In this document: piece by piece, positions 35,200 to 44,743 of the stretch
Numbering within the stretch: the stretch's first letter is position 1
Layout: each line of letters begins with the position of its first letter
Source of the DNA: Desulfocurvus vexinensis DSM 17965
Lineage (GTDB): Bacteria; Desulfobacterota; Desulfovibrionia; Desulfovibrionales; Desulfovibrionaceae
Length of the DNA stretch: 64,000 nt
Assembly: GCF_000519125.1 (NCBI RefSeq)
Contig: NZ_JAEX01000002.1
Coordinates: 372,001-436,000, forward strand
Reading direction: 5' to 3'
Notes under the pieces: generated by a model
What the model was told of the DNA's origin: nothing
The model's database searches: none
Seen by the model: only the letters and a program-made list of their open reading frames with translations
Translations under genes and position numbers: made by a program

Positions 35200-36729
35200 A
35201 TGCGCGTCACCCATTCCAACCGCTTCAACCTGTTCATCGGGAACCTGAACGGCACCCTGTCGGACCTGATGGACCTGAACATCCAGGCCGCCACCCAGAA
35301 GGTCATCAACAAGCCCTCGGACAACCCCGTGGGCATGGCCCGCGTGCTCGGCCACCGCGACACCCTGGCCTCCCTGGGGCAGTACCGCGAGAACGTGAGC
35401 ACGGCCAAGGGCTGGCTGGGGCTGGCCGACAACAAGCTGACGCGCATGGAGGAGATCCTGACCCGCATGCGCGAGCTGGCCGAGCAGGCCGCCACGGGCA
35501 CCGTGAGCGCCGACAACCGCGAGCAGATCAGCTACGAGGGCCGCCAGCTTTACGAGGAGCTCATCGTGCTGGCCAACACCCAGTACGAGGACAAGTACAT
35601 TTTCTCGGGCCACAAGACCGACACCAAGGCCTACGAGAAGGCCCTGTGGCTCAGCGACAACGACGGCTCCACGGCGGGCACGGCCTTCACCATCACCGGC
35701 GCCGCGGAAAAGACGGTGCTGGTGCGCTTCACCTCGGCGGGCACCGTGGGCACCGATGCCCTGACCTACGAATACTCCGCCGACGGCGGCAAGACCTTCA
35801 CCAACGGCACCCTGGCCGCAGGCGCCACCCAGCTCAACCTGGGCGGGGTGCAGCTTGGCCTGGAGGCCGGGGTGGCCGTGACCCAGCACGACCCCACCGT
35901 GAGCGGCAGCGCGGGCAACGGCACCTGGCTCTGGGTCCGGCCCACGGCCATCTACCAGGGCGACGACAACGACGCCCTGAGCGTGGACAAGCTCGGGCCC
36001 AGCACCCTGAACGCCACGGCCAGCGGCCTGTTCGAGAAGAACATCACCGTGCGCATCGACAACACCACCACCCTGGGCGGCAACCCGGTGCGCTATTCCT
36101 ACAGCCTGGACGGCGGGGCCAACTGGGTCACCGGCCTGTCCACCGACGGCTCGGCCGACCCGAACAACCTGACCCTGGTGGTGCCCGGCGGCACCCTGAC
36201 CCTGTCCGACTCCGGCGGCGGCAACGCCCTGACCGCAGGCGAGCAGTTCGTCATCCGCCCGCGCACAGCCAAGATCAGCCTGGAGATCGCCCCGGGCGAG
36301 AGCATCCAGATCAACAACATCGGCAAGGACATCTTCGGCGGCATCTACGCCGACCCCGCGACCGGGCAGAAGACCCTGGCCCCCGGCCTGCCTGCGGGCG
36401 TGAACATGTTCGACGAGATCGGCAAGCTGGTGGCCTACCTGGAAACCAACAACCAGCAGGGCTGCCAGGAGGTCCTGGCGGCCATCACGCCCATCGGGCA
36501 GCACCTGATGAACCACGCGGCCCGGGTGGGCGCGTCGGAGAACAGGCTGGTGGTGGCCGACGGCGTTCTGGAAACCATGCAGCTCAACGCGAAGGAACGC
36601 ATGTCCGAGGTGGAGGACGCGGACCTGAGCGAACTCATGACCAAGCTCGCCAACCAGCAGATCGTCTACGAGACCGTGCTGCGGTCCTCGTCCATGGTCA
36701 TGCGCCTGAGTCTGGCGAACTTCATCTAG
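35200..36729 (+). CDS. flgL: flagellar hook-associated protein 3 FlgL
   Basis: A 509-residue flagellin-like junction protein. The N-terminal coil ([17 protein letters not shown], then [18 protein letters not shown]) and the C-terminal coil ([19 protein letters not shown]) match FlgL. It is about 190 residues longer than the E. coli protein because of an insertion holding two related beta modules (about residues 167-250 and 277-370, each with a YSxDGGxxW/F core). GGGGGAG precedes the ATG at 35200. These surface-exposed modules may decorate the junction; that is inference. Confidence 0.96.
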   Translation: MRVTHSNRFNLFIGNLNGTLSDLMDLNIQAATQKVINKPSDNPVGMARVLGHRDTLASLGQYRENVSTAKGWLGLADNKLTRMEEILTRMRELAEQAATGTVSADNREQISYEGRQLYEELIVLANTQYEDKYIFSGHKTDTKAYEKALWLSDNDGSTAGTAFTITGAAEKTVLVRFTSAGTVGTDALTYEYSADGGKTFTNGTLAAGATQLNLGGVQLGLEAGVAVTQHDPTVSGSAGNGTWLWVRPTAIYQGDDNDALSVDKLGPSTLNATASGLFEKNITVRIDNTTTLGGNPVRYSYSLDGGANWVTGLSTDGSADPNNLTLVVPGGTLTLSDSGGGNALTAGEQFVIRPRTAKISLEIAPGESIQINNIGKDIFGGIYADPATGQKTLAPGLPAGVNMFDEIGKLVAYLETNNQQGCQEVLAAITPIGQHLMNHAARVGASENRLVVADGVLETMQLNAKERMSEVEDADLSELMTKLANQQIVYETVLRSSSMVMRLSLANFI

Positions 36730-36739
36730 GGCGGCGCGC

Positions 36740-36811
36740 CCGCAGGACGCGGGCGCAACAATCCTCCGCAGGGACGCGGGGGCGAAACAGCAGGAAGGCG
36801 ACGGACGCGCG
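36740..36811 (+). promoter_or_regulatory. csrA leader with repeated GGA motifs
   Basis: The 82-base gap before csrA holds an imperfect direct repeat (CCGCAGGACGCGGG at 36740-36753 and CCGCAGGGACGCGGG at 36766-36780). It has four GGA motifs (36745, 36772, 36793, 36803), the last within the presumed SD. CsrA binds GGA in hairpin loops, so autoregulation is plausible. Confidence 0.4.
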
Positions 36812-37045
36812 ATGCTCATACTGACAAGGCGGCCCGGGGAGAGCATCTACCTCGGCGACGACATAAAACTCACGGTGCTCTCGGTACAGGGCAAGCAGAT
36901 CAAGATCGGGCTGGAAGTGCCCGACGACATGCCCGTGTACCGGGAGGAGGTCTACCTGCGCGTGCAGGAGCAGAACAAGCTGGCCCTTCAACTCACGGAC
37001 CAGGATCTCCTGGCGGCGACACAGTTATGGCAAAAAGAGAAGTAA
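36812..37045 (+). CDS. csrA: carbon storage regulator CsrA
   Basis: A 77-residue post-transcriptional regulator. The start [20 protein letters not shown] and the RNA-binding strand with [13 protein letters not shown] are diagnostic. It binds GGA motifs near ribosome binding sites; in flagellar loci the usual target is flagellin mRNA. Its end overlaps fliW by 19 bases, so regulator and antagonist are made together. Confidence 0.98.
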   Translation: MLILTRRPGESIYLGDDIKLTVLSVQGKQIKIGLEVPDDMPVYREEVYLRVQEQNKLALQLTDQDLLAATQLWQKEK

Positions 37046-37521
37046 CGCAGACGGTGCAGACCCGCCTGGGCAATCTGGCTGTGGACATGGCCCGCACGAT
37101 CCGCTTTCCCCGCGGGCTCATCGGCTTCGAGGACTGCAAGGAGTTCACCCTGCTGCAATTGCGCCAGGACTCCCCCTTCCTCATCCTGCAGAGCCTGACC
37201 CGCCCGGAGCTGGGCCTCATGGTGGCCGATCCCTTCTGTTTCATCACCGACTACAACGTCAAGCTGGGCACGGCGGAACAGAAAATCCTGCGGCTGGACA
37301 ACATCCGCCAGCTGGCGGTGCTGGTCACGGTGAGCATCCCCAAGGGCCGGCCCGAAGAGACGGCGCTGAACCTCATGGGGCCCATCCTGGTCAACCACGA
37401 GGCGCGCATCGGCTTGCAGGTGCCGCAGGTGGATTCCAAGCATCCCAGCCGGTTCCTGGTGGGCAGCATGGTCAGACAGCAGGAAACCGCCGAGCCCCTG
37501 GCCAGCGAGGCGGGGGGCTAG
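37027..37521 (+). CDS. fliW: flagellar assembly factor FliW
   Basis: A 164-residue FliW, a beta-barrel protein that binds CsrA and releases flagellin translation; flagellin in turn competes for FliW. Landmarks are [40 protein letters not shown] and the [18 protein letters not shown] block. It overlaps the 3' end of csrA. The C-terminus after about residue 150 is not conserved. Confidence 0.95.
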   Translation: MAKREVTQTVQTRLGNLAVDMARTIRFPRGLIGFEDCKEFTLLQLRQDSPFLILQSLTRPELGLMVADPFCFITDYNVKLGTAEQKILRLDNIRQLAVLVTVSIPKGRPEETALNLMGPILVNHEARIGLQVPQVDSKHPSRFLVGSMVRQQETAEPLASEAGG

Positions 37522-37557
37522 GCGGCTTCCGCAAAGCCGTGGCCGGGCCGGGCCCGG

Positions 37558-37860
37558 CTACAGCAGCAGTTCCAGGTCCTCTTCGACGAGCTTGGCGGCA
37601 GTCTTGCGGATATCGGGCTGGTACTGGCCCGATTCCACGAGAGCCTTGAGATCCTCGACCTTCTGGCGGCGCACCTCGGGCGTCTGCTGGGCGGCGCTCA
37701 TGGCGCTGCCGAAGAGCTTGGCCTCGCCGGACAGGCTGACGGAGTCGCCCTGTCCGGACGAGGGCCTGGAGCCCTTGTCCTTGCGCGTTGCAGGTTCGGG
37801 CCGATCCACCCGCCCGTAGCCCTTGAGGCTGCCGATGAGCCCCGTGATTTCCATTGCCAT
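37558..37860 (-). CDS. flgM: anti-sigma-28 factor FlgM
   Basis: A 100-residue FlgM that holds sigma-28 (FliA) inactive until it is exported through the finished hook. The C-terminal sigma-binding part (RRQKVEDLKALVESGQYQ, then IRKTAAKLVEEDLELL) is characteristic; the N-terminus is disordered and Ser/Gly/Pro-rich, as expected. GGGGAGA precedes the ATG. It converges on fliW and is the second gene behind a sigma-28-type promoter. The 36-base gap to fliW holds GC hairpins without a U tract. Confidence 0.95.
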   Translation of the reverse strand: MAMEITGLIGSLKGYGRVDRPEPATRKDKGSRPSSGQGDSVSLSGEAKLFGSAMSAAQQTPEVRRQKVEDLKALVESGQYQPDIRKTAAKLVEEDLELLL

Positions 37861-37885
37861 CGGTGTTCTCCCCTGCCCCGATTCC

Positions 37886-38299
37886 TCAGAGCATCGTGTC
37901 GTCCACCTTTTCGAGGGTGATCTCCCACAGCCGCTTGAACACGGTCTGTTTTTCTGGCCCCGTGACTTCCACGGGCCCCTGGTCCGTCATCCTGAACACT
38001 TGCAGGTCAATCGCAGCGGGCGGATATTGGAATTGGAGCTGCTCCCCGAATTCGCTGTCCAGGGCTGTCAGGATGGACTGGACGGTCTGGTTTTCACTCC
38101 CGGTGACTACAAGGTTTTCGACGATTTCGCGGGAAACCTGTTCCACGAGCAGCCGCCGCTTGACCTGGCGCGAGACGGTCGCCTCGTCGTCGGCCCCGGG
38201 CAGGGAGCGCCGAAATCGCGCCAGGCGGCGCGCGCTCGTGAGCTGGCGAGCGTAGGTCCGGAGCATCCTCTGCGTTTCCAACGGGCGTGCTGCACTCAA
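37886..38299 (-). CDS. conserved flagellar-locus protein of unknown function
   Basis: A 137-residue soluble helical protein I do not recognise as a named family. It is basic at the N-terminus (RMLRTYARQLTSARRLARFR) with a mixed C-terminal half that includes EQLQFQYPPAAIDLQVFR. It lies 25 bases upstream of flgM behind the same sigma-28-like promoter, which makes it a late-class flagellar gene. The start is a TTG at 38299 with AGAGGG upstream; an ATG at 38266 would shorten it by 11 residues and has a badly placed SD. A role in late assembly or in helping FlgM is possible but unsupported. Confidence 0.75.
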   Translation of the reverse strand: MSAARPLETQRMLRTYARQLTSARRLARFRRSLPGADDEATVSRQVKRRLLVEQVSREIVENLVVTGSENQTVQSILTALDSEFGEQLQFQYPPAAIDLQVFRMTDQGPVEVTGPEKQTVFKRLWEITLEKVDDTML

Positions 38300-38320
38300 A
38301 ACGGTTCCCTCTCACGATGC

Positions 38321-38348
38321 TTATCGGTTGGGGCGGCGGGTTTCTTTA
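38321..38348 (-). promoter_or_regulatory. sigma-28 (FliA) promoter of the flgM pair
   Basis: On the minus strand TAAA (38348-38345), a 16-base spacer and ACCGATAA (38328-38321), against the consensus TAAA-N15-GCCGATAA. One base differs and the spacer is one longer. It lies just upstream of the unknown gene and flgM. Confidence 0.75.
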
Positions 38349-38486
38349 GGGTGCGCAAGCAATATTTCCGCCCCGGGGTGCGTTGGCCAAAAGCCTCTGG
38401 AGCCAGCCGTCATCCGGCCGCCTGCCCCCCCGCGGGGCGTGAAGTTCCTTGAATTGCGCCCCGCCATGGGCTAGAGAAAAAGGCCC

Positions 38487-39323
38487 ATGACCACGATACC
38501 CCGCAACGTCCTGCTCGTCACCAAGGCCGGGCACCCCCAGGCCCCGGCCCTGGCCGGAACCATCGCCGGCTGGCTGCGCGCCAGGGGCGTGGCCGCGCGC
38601 GTGGCCGAGCACGGGGCGGGCGGCGGCCCGGGCCTGCCCGTGGACGGCTGCGACCTCGTGCTGGTGCTGGGCGGCGACGGGACGATGATCAGCGTGGCCC
38701 GCGAGGTGGCCGGGCGCGCGCCGCTGCTCGGGCTGAACCTCGGGCGCCTGGGGTTTCTCACCGAGCTGCCCGCCGATGGCTGGCAGGAGCCCCTGGCCCG
38801 GGTGCTGGAGCAGGGCGTGCGCTGGTGCGAGCGCCTGGGCCTGGCCTGGGAGGTGCGCCGCGCCGGGCAGCCCGTGGCCTCGGGGGCCGTGGTCAACGAT
38901 CTGGTGGTCAACCGGGGCGCCCTGGCCCGGCTGCTGCACCTGGCCCTGGCCCTGGACGGCGAAGACCTGGGGCGGCTGCGGGCCGACGGGCTGGTGCTGG
39001 CCACGCCCACGGGCTCCACGGCCTATTCCATTTCCTCGGGCGGGCCCATCGTCCACCCGGGGCTGGATGTCTTCACCGTGACGCCCATCTGTGCCTTCTT
39101 GAGCAATTTCAAACCCATGGTTCTGCCCGGCACGGCGGAGCTGCGCGTGGTCGTCGAGGACGCGGGCACCGAGGCCTTCCTGACCCTGGACGGGCAGGGC
39201 GTCGTGGCCCTGGCCGCCGGGGACGAGGTCTTCGTGCGCCGCGCCCCGGCGGGCCTGAAGCTCGTGGACGCCGGGCTGACCACCTACGTCTCGCGCCTGC
39301 GGGCCAAGGGCATCATCGAATAG
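38487..39323 (+). CDS. nadK: NAD kinase
   Basis: A 278-residue NAD(+) kinase, the sole route to NADP. The motif VLGGDGTMI (about residues 66-74), the conserved NDLVVNRG region and the glycine-rich TPTGSTAYSISSGGPIV block are diagnostic, and the length is normal. An AAAAGG stretch just precedes the ATG. A -35/-10-like pair (TTGAAT-N17-TAGAGA ending at 38477) would leave a very short leader, so I do not call it a promoter. Confidence 0.95.
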   Translation: MTTIPRNVLLVTKAGHPQAPALAGTIAGWLRARGVAARVAEHGAGGGPGLPVDGCDLVLVLGGDGTMISVAREVAGRAPLLGLNLGRLGFLTELPADGWQEPLARVLEQGVRWCERLGLAWEVRRAGQPVASGAVVNDLVVNRGALARLLHLALALDGEDLGRLRADGLVLATPTGSTAYSISSGGPIVHPGLDVFTVTPICAFLSNFKPMVLPGTAELRVVVEDAGTEAFLTLDGQGVVALAAGDEVFVRRAPAGLKLVDAGLTTYVSRLRAKGIIE

Positions 39324-39370
39324 CCGCGCCCGGCCCGGCTCCCGCCAAACCGCAACACCCGGATGGACCC

Positions 39371-40555
39371 ATGACCCTGCGCCGCACCGCCACGATCCTC
39401 GGGCTCGTCGCCCTGCTGGCGGCCCTGGCCGCCTGCGCCCCGGCCCCGACCCGGACCTGGACCCGCCTGGGCGACGGCACCGCGCGCAGCGCGGCGCTGG
39501 GCCTGTCGCCCGCCTCCCAGGGCCTGGGCTCCTGGACGGAGCTGGCCCCGGCCCTGGAGCGCAGCCTGGGCTACGTGCGCGTTAAGCCGCAGGACGCAGT
39601 GGTTGTGCGCCAGGACGAGCTGGCCCTGACCTGGGGCGACCTGGGCCGGACCCTGGAAACCCTGCTGGCCAGCCTGCCCGAGCTGGACGCCGACCCCGGG
39701 CTGCTGGCCCGGCGCTTCGTCTGGCTGCGCCTGGGGCCCCAGCCGCTCATGACCGGCTACTACGCCCCGCACCTGGACGCCAGCCCCGTGGCCGACGAGC
39801 GCCACATCCATCCGCTCTACGCCCGCCCGCCGGAGCTTCAGGAGGTGGACCTCGGGCAGTTCCACCCGCGCTGGGCCGGGCAGCGCCTGACCTACCGCAT
39901 CGTGGACGGGCGGGTGGCGCCGCTGCCCGCGCGCGCGGCCATCGACCAGGGCGGGGCCCTGGCCGGGCGCGGCCTGGAGCTGGCCTGGGTCCACGACCCC
40001 GTGGACGTGTTCTTCCTGCACATCCAGGGCTCGGGCATCCTGCGCCTGCCCGACGGCAGCGTGCGCCACGTGCTCTACGACGGCAAGAACGGCCACCAGT
40101 ACGTGAGCCTGGGCAAGGTGCTCATCGAGCGCGGGCTGGCGCCCGCCCAGGGCATGAGCATGAAGGTCATCCGCGAGTACCTCGCGGCGCACCCGGAGCA
40201 GGTGCCCGAGCTGCTGGGCACCAACCCGAGCTACGTCTTCTTCCGCCTGGGCGACTCCGGGCCCTACGGGGCCATGGGCAAACTGTTGACGCCGCGCGTG
40301 AGCGTGGCTACAGACCCGGGGCTCGTGCCCCTGGGCGCGGTGCTGGCCCTGGAGGCCACGCTGCCGCCCGAGGCCCCCGGCGGCCCGGCCCTGCGCGTGG
40401 CCGGGCTGGCCCTGGCCCAGGATACCGGCGGCGCCATCAAGGGCCACCGGCTCGACTACTACTGCGGCGACGGCCCCGAGGTGGAATTCCTGGCCGGGCA
40501 CATCAAGGACCCGGCCACCGTCCATCTGCTCGTCAGCCGCGAGGTGCTGCCATGA
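39371..40555 (+). CDS. mltA: membrane-bound lytic murein transglycosylase A
   Basis: A 394-residue lipoprotein with a lipobox LAAC (Cys about residue 22). MltA domain landmarks are LMTGYYAPHLDAS, FFLHIQGSGILRLPDG and the C-terminal 3D domain with the catalytic Asp in AQDTGGAIKGHRLDYYCG. It cleaves the glycan strand of peptidoglycan to 1,6-anhydro ends at the outer membrane. It ends in an ATGA overlap with the next gene. Confidence 0.94.
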   Translation: MTLRRTATILGLVALLAALAACAPAPTRTWTRLGDGTARSAALGLSPASQGLGSWTELAPALERSLGYVRVKPQDAVVVRQDELALTWGDLGRTLETLLASLPELDADPGLLARRFVWLRLGPQPLMTGYYAPHLDASPVADERHIHPLYARPPELQEVDLGQFHPRWAGQRLTYRIVDGRVAPLPARAAIDQGGALAGRGLELAWVHDPVDVFFLHIQGSGILRLPDGSVRHVLYDGKNGHQYVSLGKVLIERGLAPAQGMSMKVIREYLAAHPEQVPELLGTNPSYVFFRLGDSGPYGAMGKLLTPRVSVATDPGLVPLGAVLALEATLPPEAPGGPALRVAGLALAQDTGGAIKGHRLDYYCGDGPEVEFLAGHIKDPATVHLLVSREVLP

Positions 40556-41259
40556 CCCCGACTTCCCCTGGCTCCACGCCCTGCGCCGCCTGCGCCCCCG
40601 GCCCGGGCCCGGCGGCGGACTTTGCCACGCTCACGGCCTGCGTGCGGGCGCTCATCGACGCCCAGGGCCCGCTGGTGGCCGACTGGCACAGCTTTGAACC
40701 GCCCGACGCCGGGCCCGGCGCCGAGCCCGCCCCGGCGGCGGACCTCGCCGTGCTGCGCGCCCTGGCCGCCGGGCAGCATCTGGCCAACTTCCGGCTGTGG
40801 CATGTGGAGGACGAGGCCCGGCGCACCGACGTGGGCCCCGAGGTCATCGCCCACTGCAAGCGGCGCATCGACGGCCTGAACCAGCGCCGCAACGACCTCA
40901 TCGAAAGGGTGGACGCCTGCCTCGTGGCTTTGGTAACACCATTCATCCCCGAGGGAACCCCGGCGCGCCACAACACCGAGACCGTGGGCATGGCCCTGGA
41001 CCGGCTGTCCATCATCGCCCTGAAGATCTTCCACATGGACGAGCAGGCCCGGCGCGAGGACGCGGACGCAGCCCACCGCGAGGCCTGCGCCCGCAAGCTG
41101 GCCGTACTGCACGAGCAGCGCGACGACCTGGCCCGGGCCGTGCTGGAGCTTCTGGACGACTACGCCCGGGGCCTGCGCAGGCCCAAGGTCTATTACCAGT
41201 TCAAGATGTACAACGACCCCGCCCTGAACCCCGCCCTGTACGCCCGCCGGGGCGCCTAG
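40552..41259 (+). CDS. DUF4254 family protein
   Basis: A 235-residue soluble helical protein. Recognisable DUF4254 features are the block [14 protein letters not shown], then [20 protein letters not shown] and the later [20 protein letters not shown]. Function of the family is unknown. It overlaps mltA by four bases and is followed by gatB after 20 bases, so it is probably co-transcribed with both. The N-terminal 25 residues are Pro/Gly/Cys-rich and not conserved. Confidence 0.75.
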   Translation: MTPTSPGSTPCAACAPGPGPAADFATLTACVRALIDAQGPLVADWHSFEPPDAGPGAEPAPAADLAVLRALAAGQHLANFRLWHVEDEARRTDVGPEVIAHCKRRIDGLNQRRNDLIERVDACLVALVTPFIPEGTPARHNTETVGMALDRLSIIALKIFHMDEQARREDADAAHREACARKLAVLHEQRDDLARAVLELLDDYARGLRRPKVYYQFKMYNDPALNPALYARRGA

Positions 41260-41279
41260 GGCGGCAAGGAAGCGCCGCC

Positions 41280-42710
41280 ATGCCCGTCTACGAAGCCGTC
41301 ATCGGCCTGGAAGTCCACGCCCAGTTGCGCACCGAGTCCAAGCTCTTTTGCGCCTGCTCCACGCGCTTCGGCCAGGAGCCGAACACCAACGTCTGCCCGG
41401 TGTGCACCGGCATGCCCGGCACGCTGCCCGTGCTCAACGCCCGGGCCGTGGAGCTGGCCGCCACCATGGCCCTGGCCGTGGGCTGCCGCGTGAACAACCG
41501 CAACGTTTTCGCGCGCAAGAACTATTTCTACCCCGACCTGCCCCTGGGCTACCAGATATCGCAGTTCGACCTGCCCCTGGCCGAGGGCGGCGCCGTGACC
41601 ATCGACGCGGGCGCCGGGCCGAGGACCGTGGGCATCACGCGCATCCACATGGAGAACGACGCGGGCAAGAGCATCCACTCCCAGGCCGACAACGCCTCCT
41701 TCGTGGACCTGAACCGCGCGGGCACCCCGCTCATCGAGATCGTCAGCGAGCCGGACATGCGCAGCCCCGAGGAGGCCGAGGCCTACCTGCGCGCCCTGCA
41801 CGGCATCGTGACCTGGCTGGGCATCTGCGACGGCAACATGGAGGAGGGTTCCTTCCGCTGCGATGCCAACGTCTCCATCCGCCCCGTGGGGCAGCAGGAG
41901 CTGGGCACGCGCACGGAGCTCAAGAACATGAACTCCTTTCGCAACGTGCGCCGGGCCATCGCCTACGAGATCGCCCGCCAGGAAGACCTGCTGGCCGACG
42001 GCGGGGCCGTGGTGCAGCAGACGCGGCTGTTCGACGCCGACAAGGGCGTGACCCACGCCATGCGCGGCAAGGAGGAGGCCCACGACTACCGCTATTATCC
42101 CGACCCGGACCTGTTGCCGGTGGAGATTCCCCAGGCCATGATCGACGCCCTGGGCGCGGCCCTGCCCGAGCTGCCCGCCGCGCGGCGGGCGCGCTTCGAG
42201 ACCGCCCTGGGCCTGCCCGCCGAGGCCGCCGCCGCGCTGACCGCCGAGCGCGCCCTGTCGGACTATTTCGAGGCCGCCGTGGCGGCCTACGCCGAGCCGC
42301 GCAAGGTCGCCAACTGGATGCTCTCCGAGATGCTGCGCCGCCTGAACGACACCGGGGCCACCGTGGCCGACTGCGCCCTGGCTCCCGAGGGCTTCGCGGC
42401 CATCGTGCGCATGGTGGAGCAGGGCGCCGTGAGCCAGAAGAGCGGGCGCGACATGTTCGCGGCGCTGTTCAGCGCGGGCGGCGACCCCGAGGCCTACGCC
42501 CGCGAGCACGGCCTGGCCCAGGTGTCGGACAGCGGGGCCCTGGAGGCCGCCGTGGACGCCGTGCTGGCCGCCAACCCGGCGGAGGTCGAGGCCTACCGCG
42601 CGGGCAAGACCAAGCTGATGGGCTTTTTCGTGGGCCAGATCATGCGCGCCACCAAGGGCCAGGCCAACGCCAAGCTGCTGAACGAGATTCTGGCCGCCCG
42701 CCTGGGCTGA
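41280..42710 (+). CDS. gatB: Asp-tRNA(Asn)/Glu-tRNA(Gln) amidotransferase subunit B
   Basis: A 476-residue GatB, the kinase subunit of the GatCAB complex that converts misacylated Glu-tRNA(Gln) or Asp-tRNA(Asn). The start [20 protein letters not shown], the zinc cysteines CAC and CPVC, the [20 protein letters not shown] region (in part) and the C-terminal helical YqeY-like domain are typical. AAGGAAG precedes the ATG at 41280. gatA and gatC are not in this window. Confidence 0.97.
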   Translation: MPVYEAVIGLEVHAQLRTESKLFCACSTRFGQEPNTNVCPVCTGMPGTLPVLNARAVELAATMALAVGCRVNNRNVFARKNYFYPDLPLGYQISQFDLPLAEGGAVTIDAGAGPRTVGITRIHMENDAGKSIHSQADNASFVDLNRAGTPLIEIVSEPDMRSPEEAEAYLRALHGIVTWLGICDGNMEEGSFRCDANVSIRPVGQQELGTRTELKNMNSFRNVRRAIAYEIARQEDLLADGGAVVQQTRLFDADKGVTHAMRGKEEAHDYRYYPDPDLLPVEIPQAMIDALGAALPELPAARRARFETALGLPAEAAAALTAERALSDYFEAAVAAYAEPRKVANWMLSEMLRRLNDTGATVADCALAPEGFAAIVRMVEQGAVSQKSGRDMFAALFSAGGDPEAYAREHGLAQVSDSGALEAAVDAVLAANPAEVEAYRAGKTKLMGFFVGQIMRATKGQANAKLLNEILAARLG

Positions 42711-42732
42711 CCCCAACCGCACCGAGGTTCCC

Positions 42733-43785
42733 GTGGATTGGCATATCCGCTTCGACGACGCCCAGGGCCGCCTGGAACTGCTGGACCAGCGCTTTCTCCC
42801 CGTGCGTGAGGACTGGTTCTACTGCACGGACACGGCCAGCACCATCTACGCCCTGCAAACCATGGTCGTGCGCGGGGCCCCGGCCATCGGCGTGACGGCG
42901 GCCTACGGCTGCTGGCTGGCGGCGCGCGAGGCCGGGGCCACGGCGGGCCCGGCGGAAGAGGACTGGCGCCCGTGCCTGGACGCCCTGCTGACGGACCTGG
43001 AAAACGCCCGGCCCACGGCGGTGAACCTGGCCTGGGCCGTGCGGCGCATGCGCGCGGCCTGGGGCCCGGAGCAGGGCCTGGACGCCCTGTGCGCCTCCTG
43101 GCTGGCCCTGGCCAAGGAAATTCACGACGAGGACAAGCGCTTCTGCCGCCGCCTGGGCGCCGTGGGCGCCGCGGTCATCGACGACGGCGACACGGTGATG
43201 ACCCACTGCAACGCGGGCGCCCTGGCCACGGCGGACTACGGCACGGCCCTGGGCGTCATCCGCGGCGCGTGGGACGCGGGCAAGCGCAACATCCGCGTCA
43301 TCGCCAACGAGACGCGGCCCTTCCTCCAGGGCGCGCGGCTCACGGCCTGGGAGCTGGCCAAGGACGGCATCCCCGTCAAGGTCGCCTGCGACAACGCCTG
43401 CGCCCTGCTGATGAAAAAGGGCCTGGTCCAGAAGGTCGTGGTCGGCGCGGACCGCATCGCGGCCAACGGCGACGCGGCCAACAAGATCGGCACCCTGGGC
43501 GTGGCCATCCTGGCGCAGCATTTCGGCGTGCCGTTCTACGTGGCGGCCCCGCTGTCCACCATCGACCCCGCCACCCCCGACGGCGACGCCATCCCCATCG
43601 AGGACCGCACCCCGCGCGAAGTGACCCACGTAGGCGCCACGCAGATCGTGCCCGACGGGGTGGAGGTCTACAACATGGCCTTCGACCCGACCCCGGCGGC
43701 GCTCATCGCGGGCATCATCACCGAGGTGGGGATTTTGCGGCCGCCGTACGGGGAGAGCATCCTCAAGGCATTTGGCGCTGAATAG
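42733..43785 (+). CDS. mtnA: S-methyl-5-thioribose-1-phosphate isomerase
   Basis: A 350-residue MtnA of the eIF2B-like fold that isomerises methylthioribose-1-phosphate to methylthioribulose-1-phosphate in methionine salvage. The catalytic Cys is in [11 protein letters not shown] and the catalytic Asp in [28 protein letters not shown] is also typical. The start is GTG at 42733 with CGAGG upstream. No other salvage genes are nearby. Its stop marks the left edge of an AT-rich island. Confidence 0.95.
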   Translation: MDWHIRFDDAQGRLELLDQRFLPVREDWFYCTDTASTIYALQTMVVRGAPAIGVTAAYGCWLAAREAGATAGPAEEDWRPCLDALLTDLENARPTAVNLAWAVRRMRAAWGPEQGLDALCASWLALAKEIHDEDKRFCRRLGAVGAAVIDDGDTVMTHCNAGALATADYGTALGVIRGAWDAGKRNIRVIANETRPFLQGARLTAWELAKDGIPVKVACDNACALLMKKGLVQKVVVGADRIAANGDAANKIGTLGVAILAQHFGVPFYVAAPLSTIDPATPDGDAIPIEDRTPREVTHVGATQIVPDGVEVYNMAFDPTPAALIAGIITEVGILRPPYGESILKAFGAE

Positions 43786-43798
43786 TTTGTACTATTGC

Positions 43799-43827
43799 GT
43801 GACACGAGGGGCGTAGTGGCGTATAGT
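43799..43827 (+). promoter_or_regulatory. sigma-70 promoter of the AT-rich island
   Basis: GTGACA (43799-43804), a 17-base spacer and TATAGT (43822-43827); each box differs from the consensus at one base. The expected start is near 43834, about 30 bases before the first gene of the island. Confidence 0.75.
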
Positions 43828-43864
43828 TTTTTAAATTTTTAAGGCCCAGTACGGGGAGGGCGCT

Positions 43865-44743
43865 ATGGCTAAAAAGAAAAAGCTTACTGTTGCCGTGGCC
43901 AATGTTACGCTTGAACCACCTCATAGTCCTGAACGCTATTTCCAATTGATTGAAGCTGTGATTTCGAAAGAAAAACCTATTGCAGGTAAAATAGGTGGTG
44001 ATTCGCGGTTGATGCTTGATTATTACGCTTCACATGATGCTGTGGTTTCAGGTGCTTTTGCTAGGTTTACTTATATTGATCCCGGTTCTCCTTGGTGGGA
44101 TTCGCGCAATCGAAAAGCAATTTTGAATGAAAAAGGACAGCCTGTTCCTCAAGTGAGGGAAGGCATTGGCCCTAACTTGAAACAGGTCAACTTTATATTT
44201 ATGTTAGACGGGCATAGAGTTGTGTTTGATGTTCGAAATATCTCGCCCGGTGGATTCTTGAAGGGTTTGATGGGGATATTTAGCGATCCATTTATTGCCA
44301 ATGAGTTCGGTCCTGTTAATGTAACAATAGAGCCAGAGCATGATGCGATAGATAAAATCCTTGCTGTTCCGAATAAAAGGAAGATTTACATTAAGTTTTC
44401 GATGCCCAATGGGGACGTGCCTTCGCTCTTGGAGGAAGATATATTGAGACGATATAGAGAAATGGATTTGGGTTCGACTGAACAAACGTATACGGCGCTG
44501 TCTGGAATGGATTTAAAAGTGGATAAAGAGATTGATGCAAAAATGAAAATAGCAAGTCAAAACGGATTTGCTACTGTGTCTGGGAGGGATGAGAGCCATA
44601 AGCGCGTTGTTATGTCGACGAAAGATTATCCTCTGAAAGCGTCCAAATATGTCGATGTCGGTACCTATTGGAACGCTTTTGGTGAGTTGGCGAATTCGCT
44701 TGTGTCTAGACTGAAGGGTGGTCGTCCTGGAGATGGGAAATAA
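43865..44743 (+). CDS. AT-rich island protein 1, possibly DUF4747
   Basis: A 292-residue soluble protein whose base composition differs sharply from its neighbours (two sampled 60-base rows hold 25 and 27 G+C, against 41 in an mtnA row). It begins with KKKKLTVAVANVTLEPPHSP, followed by PERYFQLIEAV. Other distinctive segments are DGHRVVFDVRNISPGGF, NEFGPVNVTIEPEHDAIDKI and a C-terminal MSTKDYPLKASKYVDVG. The layout resembles the DUF4747 family, but I am recalling this rather than comparing it. GGGGAGGG precedes the ATG. Its last 11 bases overlap a small membrane protein gene, so the two should be one unit. Acquired by transfer; its function is unknown and phage defence is a reasonable guess. 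Confidence 0.85.
   Translation: MAKKKKLTVAVANVTLEPPHSPERYFQLIEAVISKEKPIAGKIGGDSRLMLDYYASHDAVVSGAFARFTYIDPGSPWWDSRNRKAILNEKGQPVPQVREGIGPNLKQVNFIFMLDGHRVVFDVRNISPGGFLKGLMGIFSDPFIANEFGPVNVTIEPEHDAIDKILAVPNKRKIYIKFSMPNGDVPSLLEEDILRRYREMDLGSTEQTYTALSGMDLKVDKEIDAKMKIASQNGFATVSGRDESHKRVVMSTKDYPLKASKYVDVGTYWNAFGELANSLVSRLKGGRPGDGK

Noticed and set aside
38451-38477. TTGAAT-N17-TAGAGA as the nadK promoter
   Set aside because: It would start transcription about 3 bases before the ATG, while an SD-like AAAAGG is present, so the match is probably chance.
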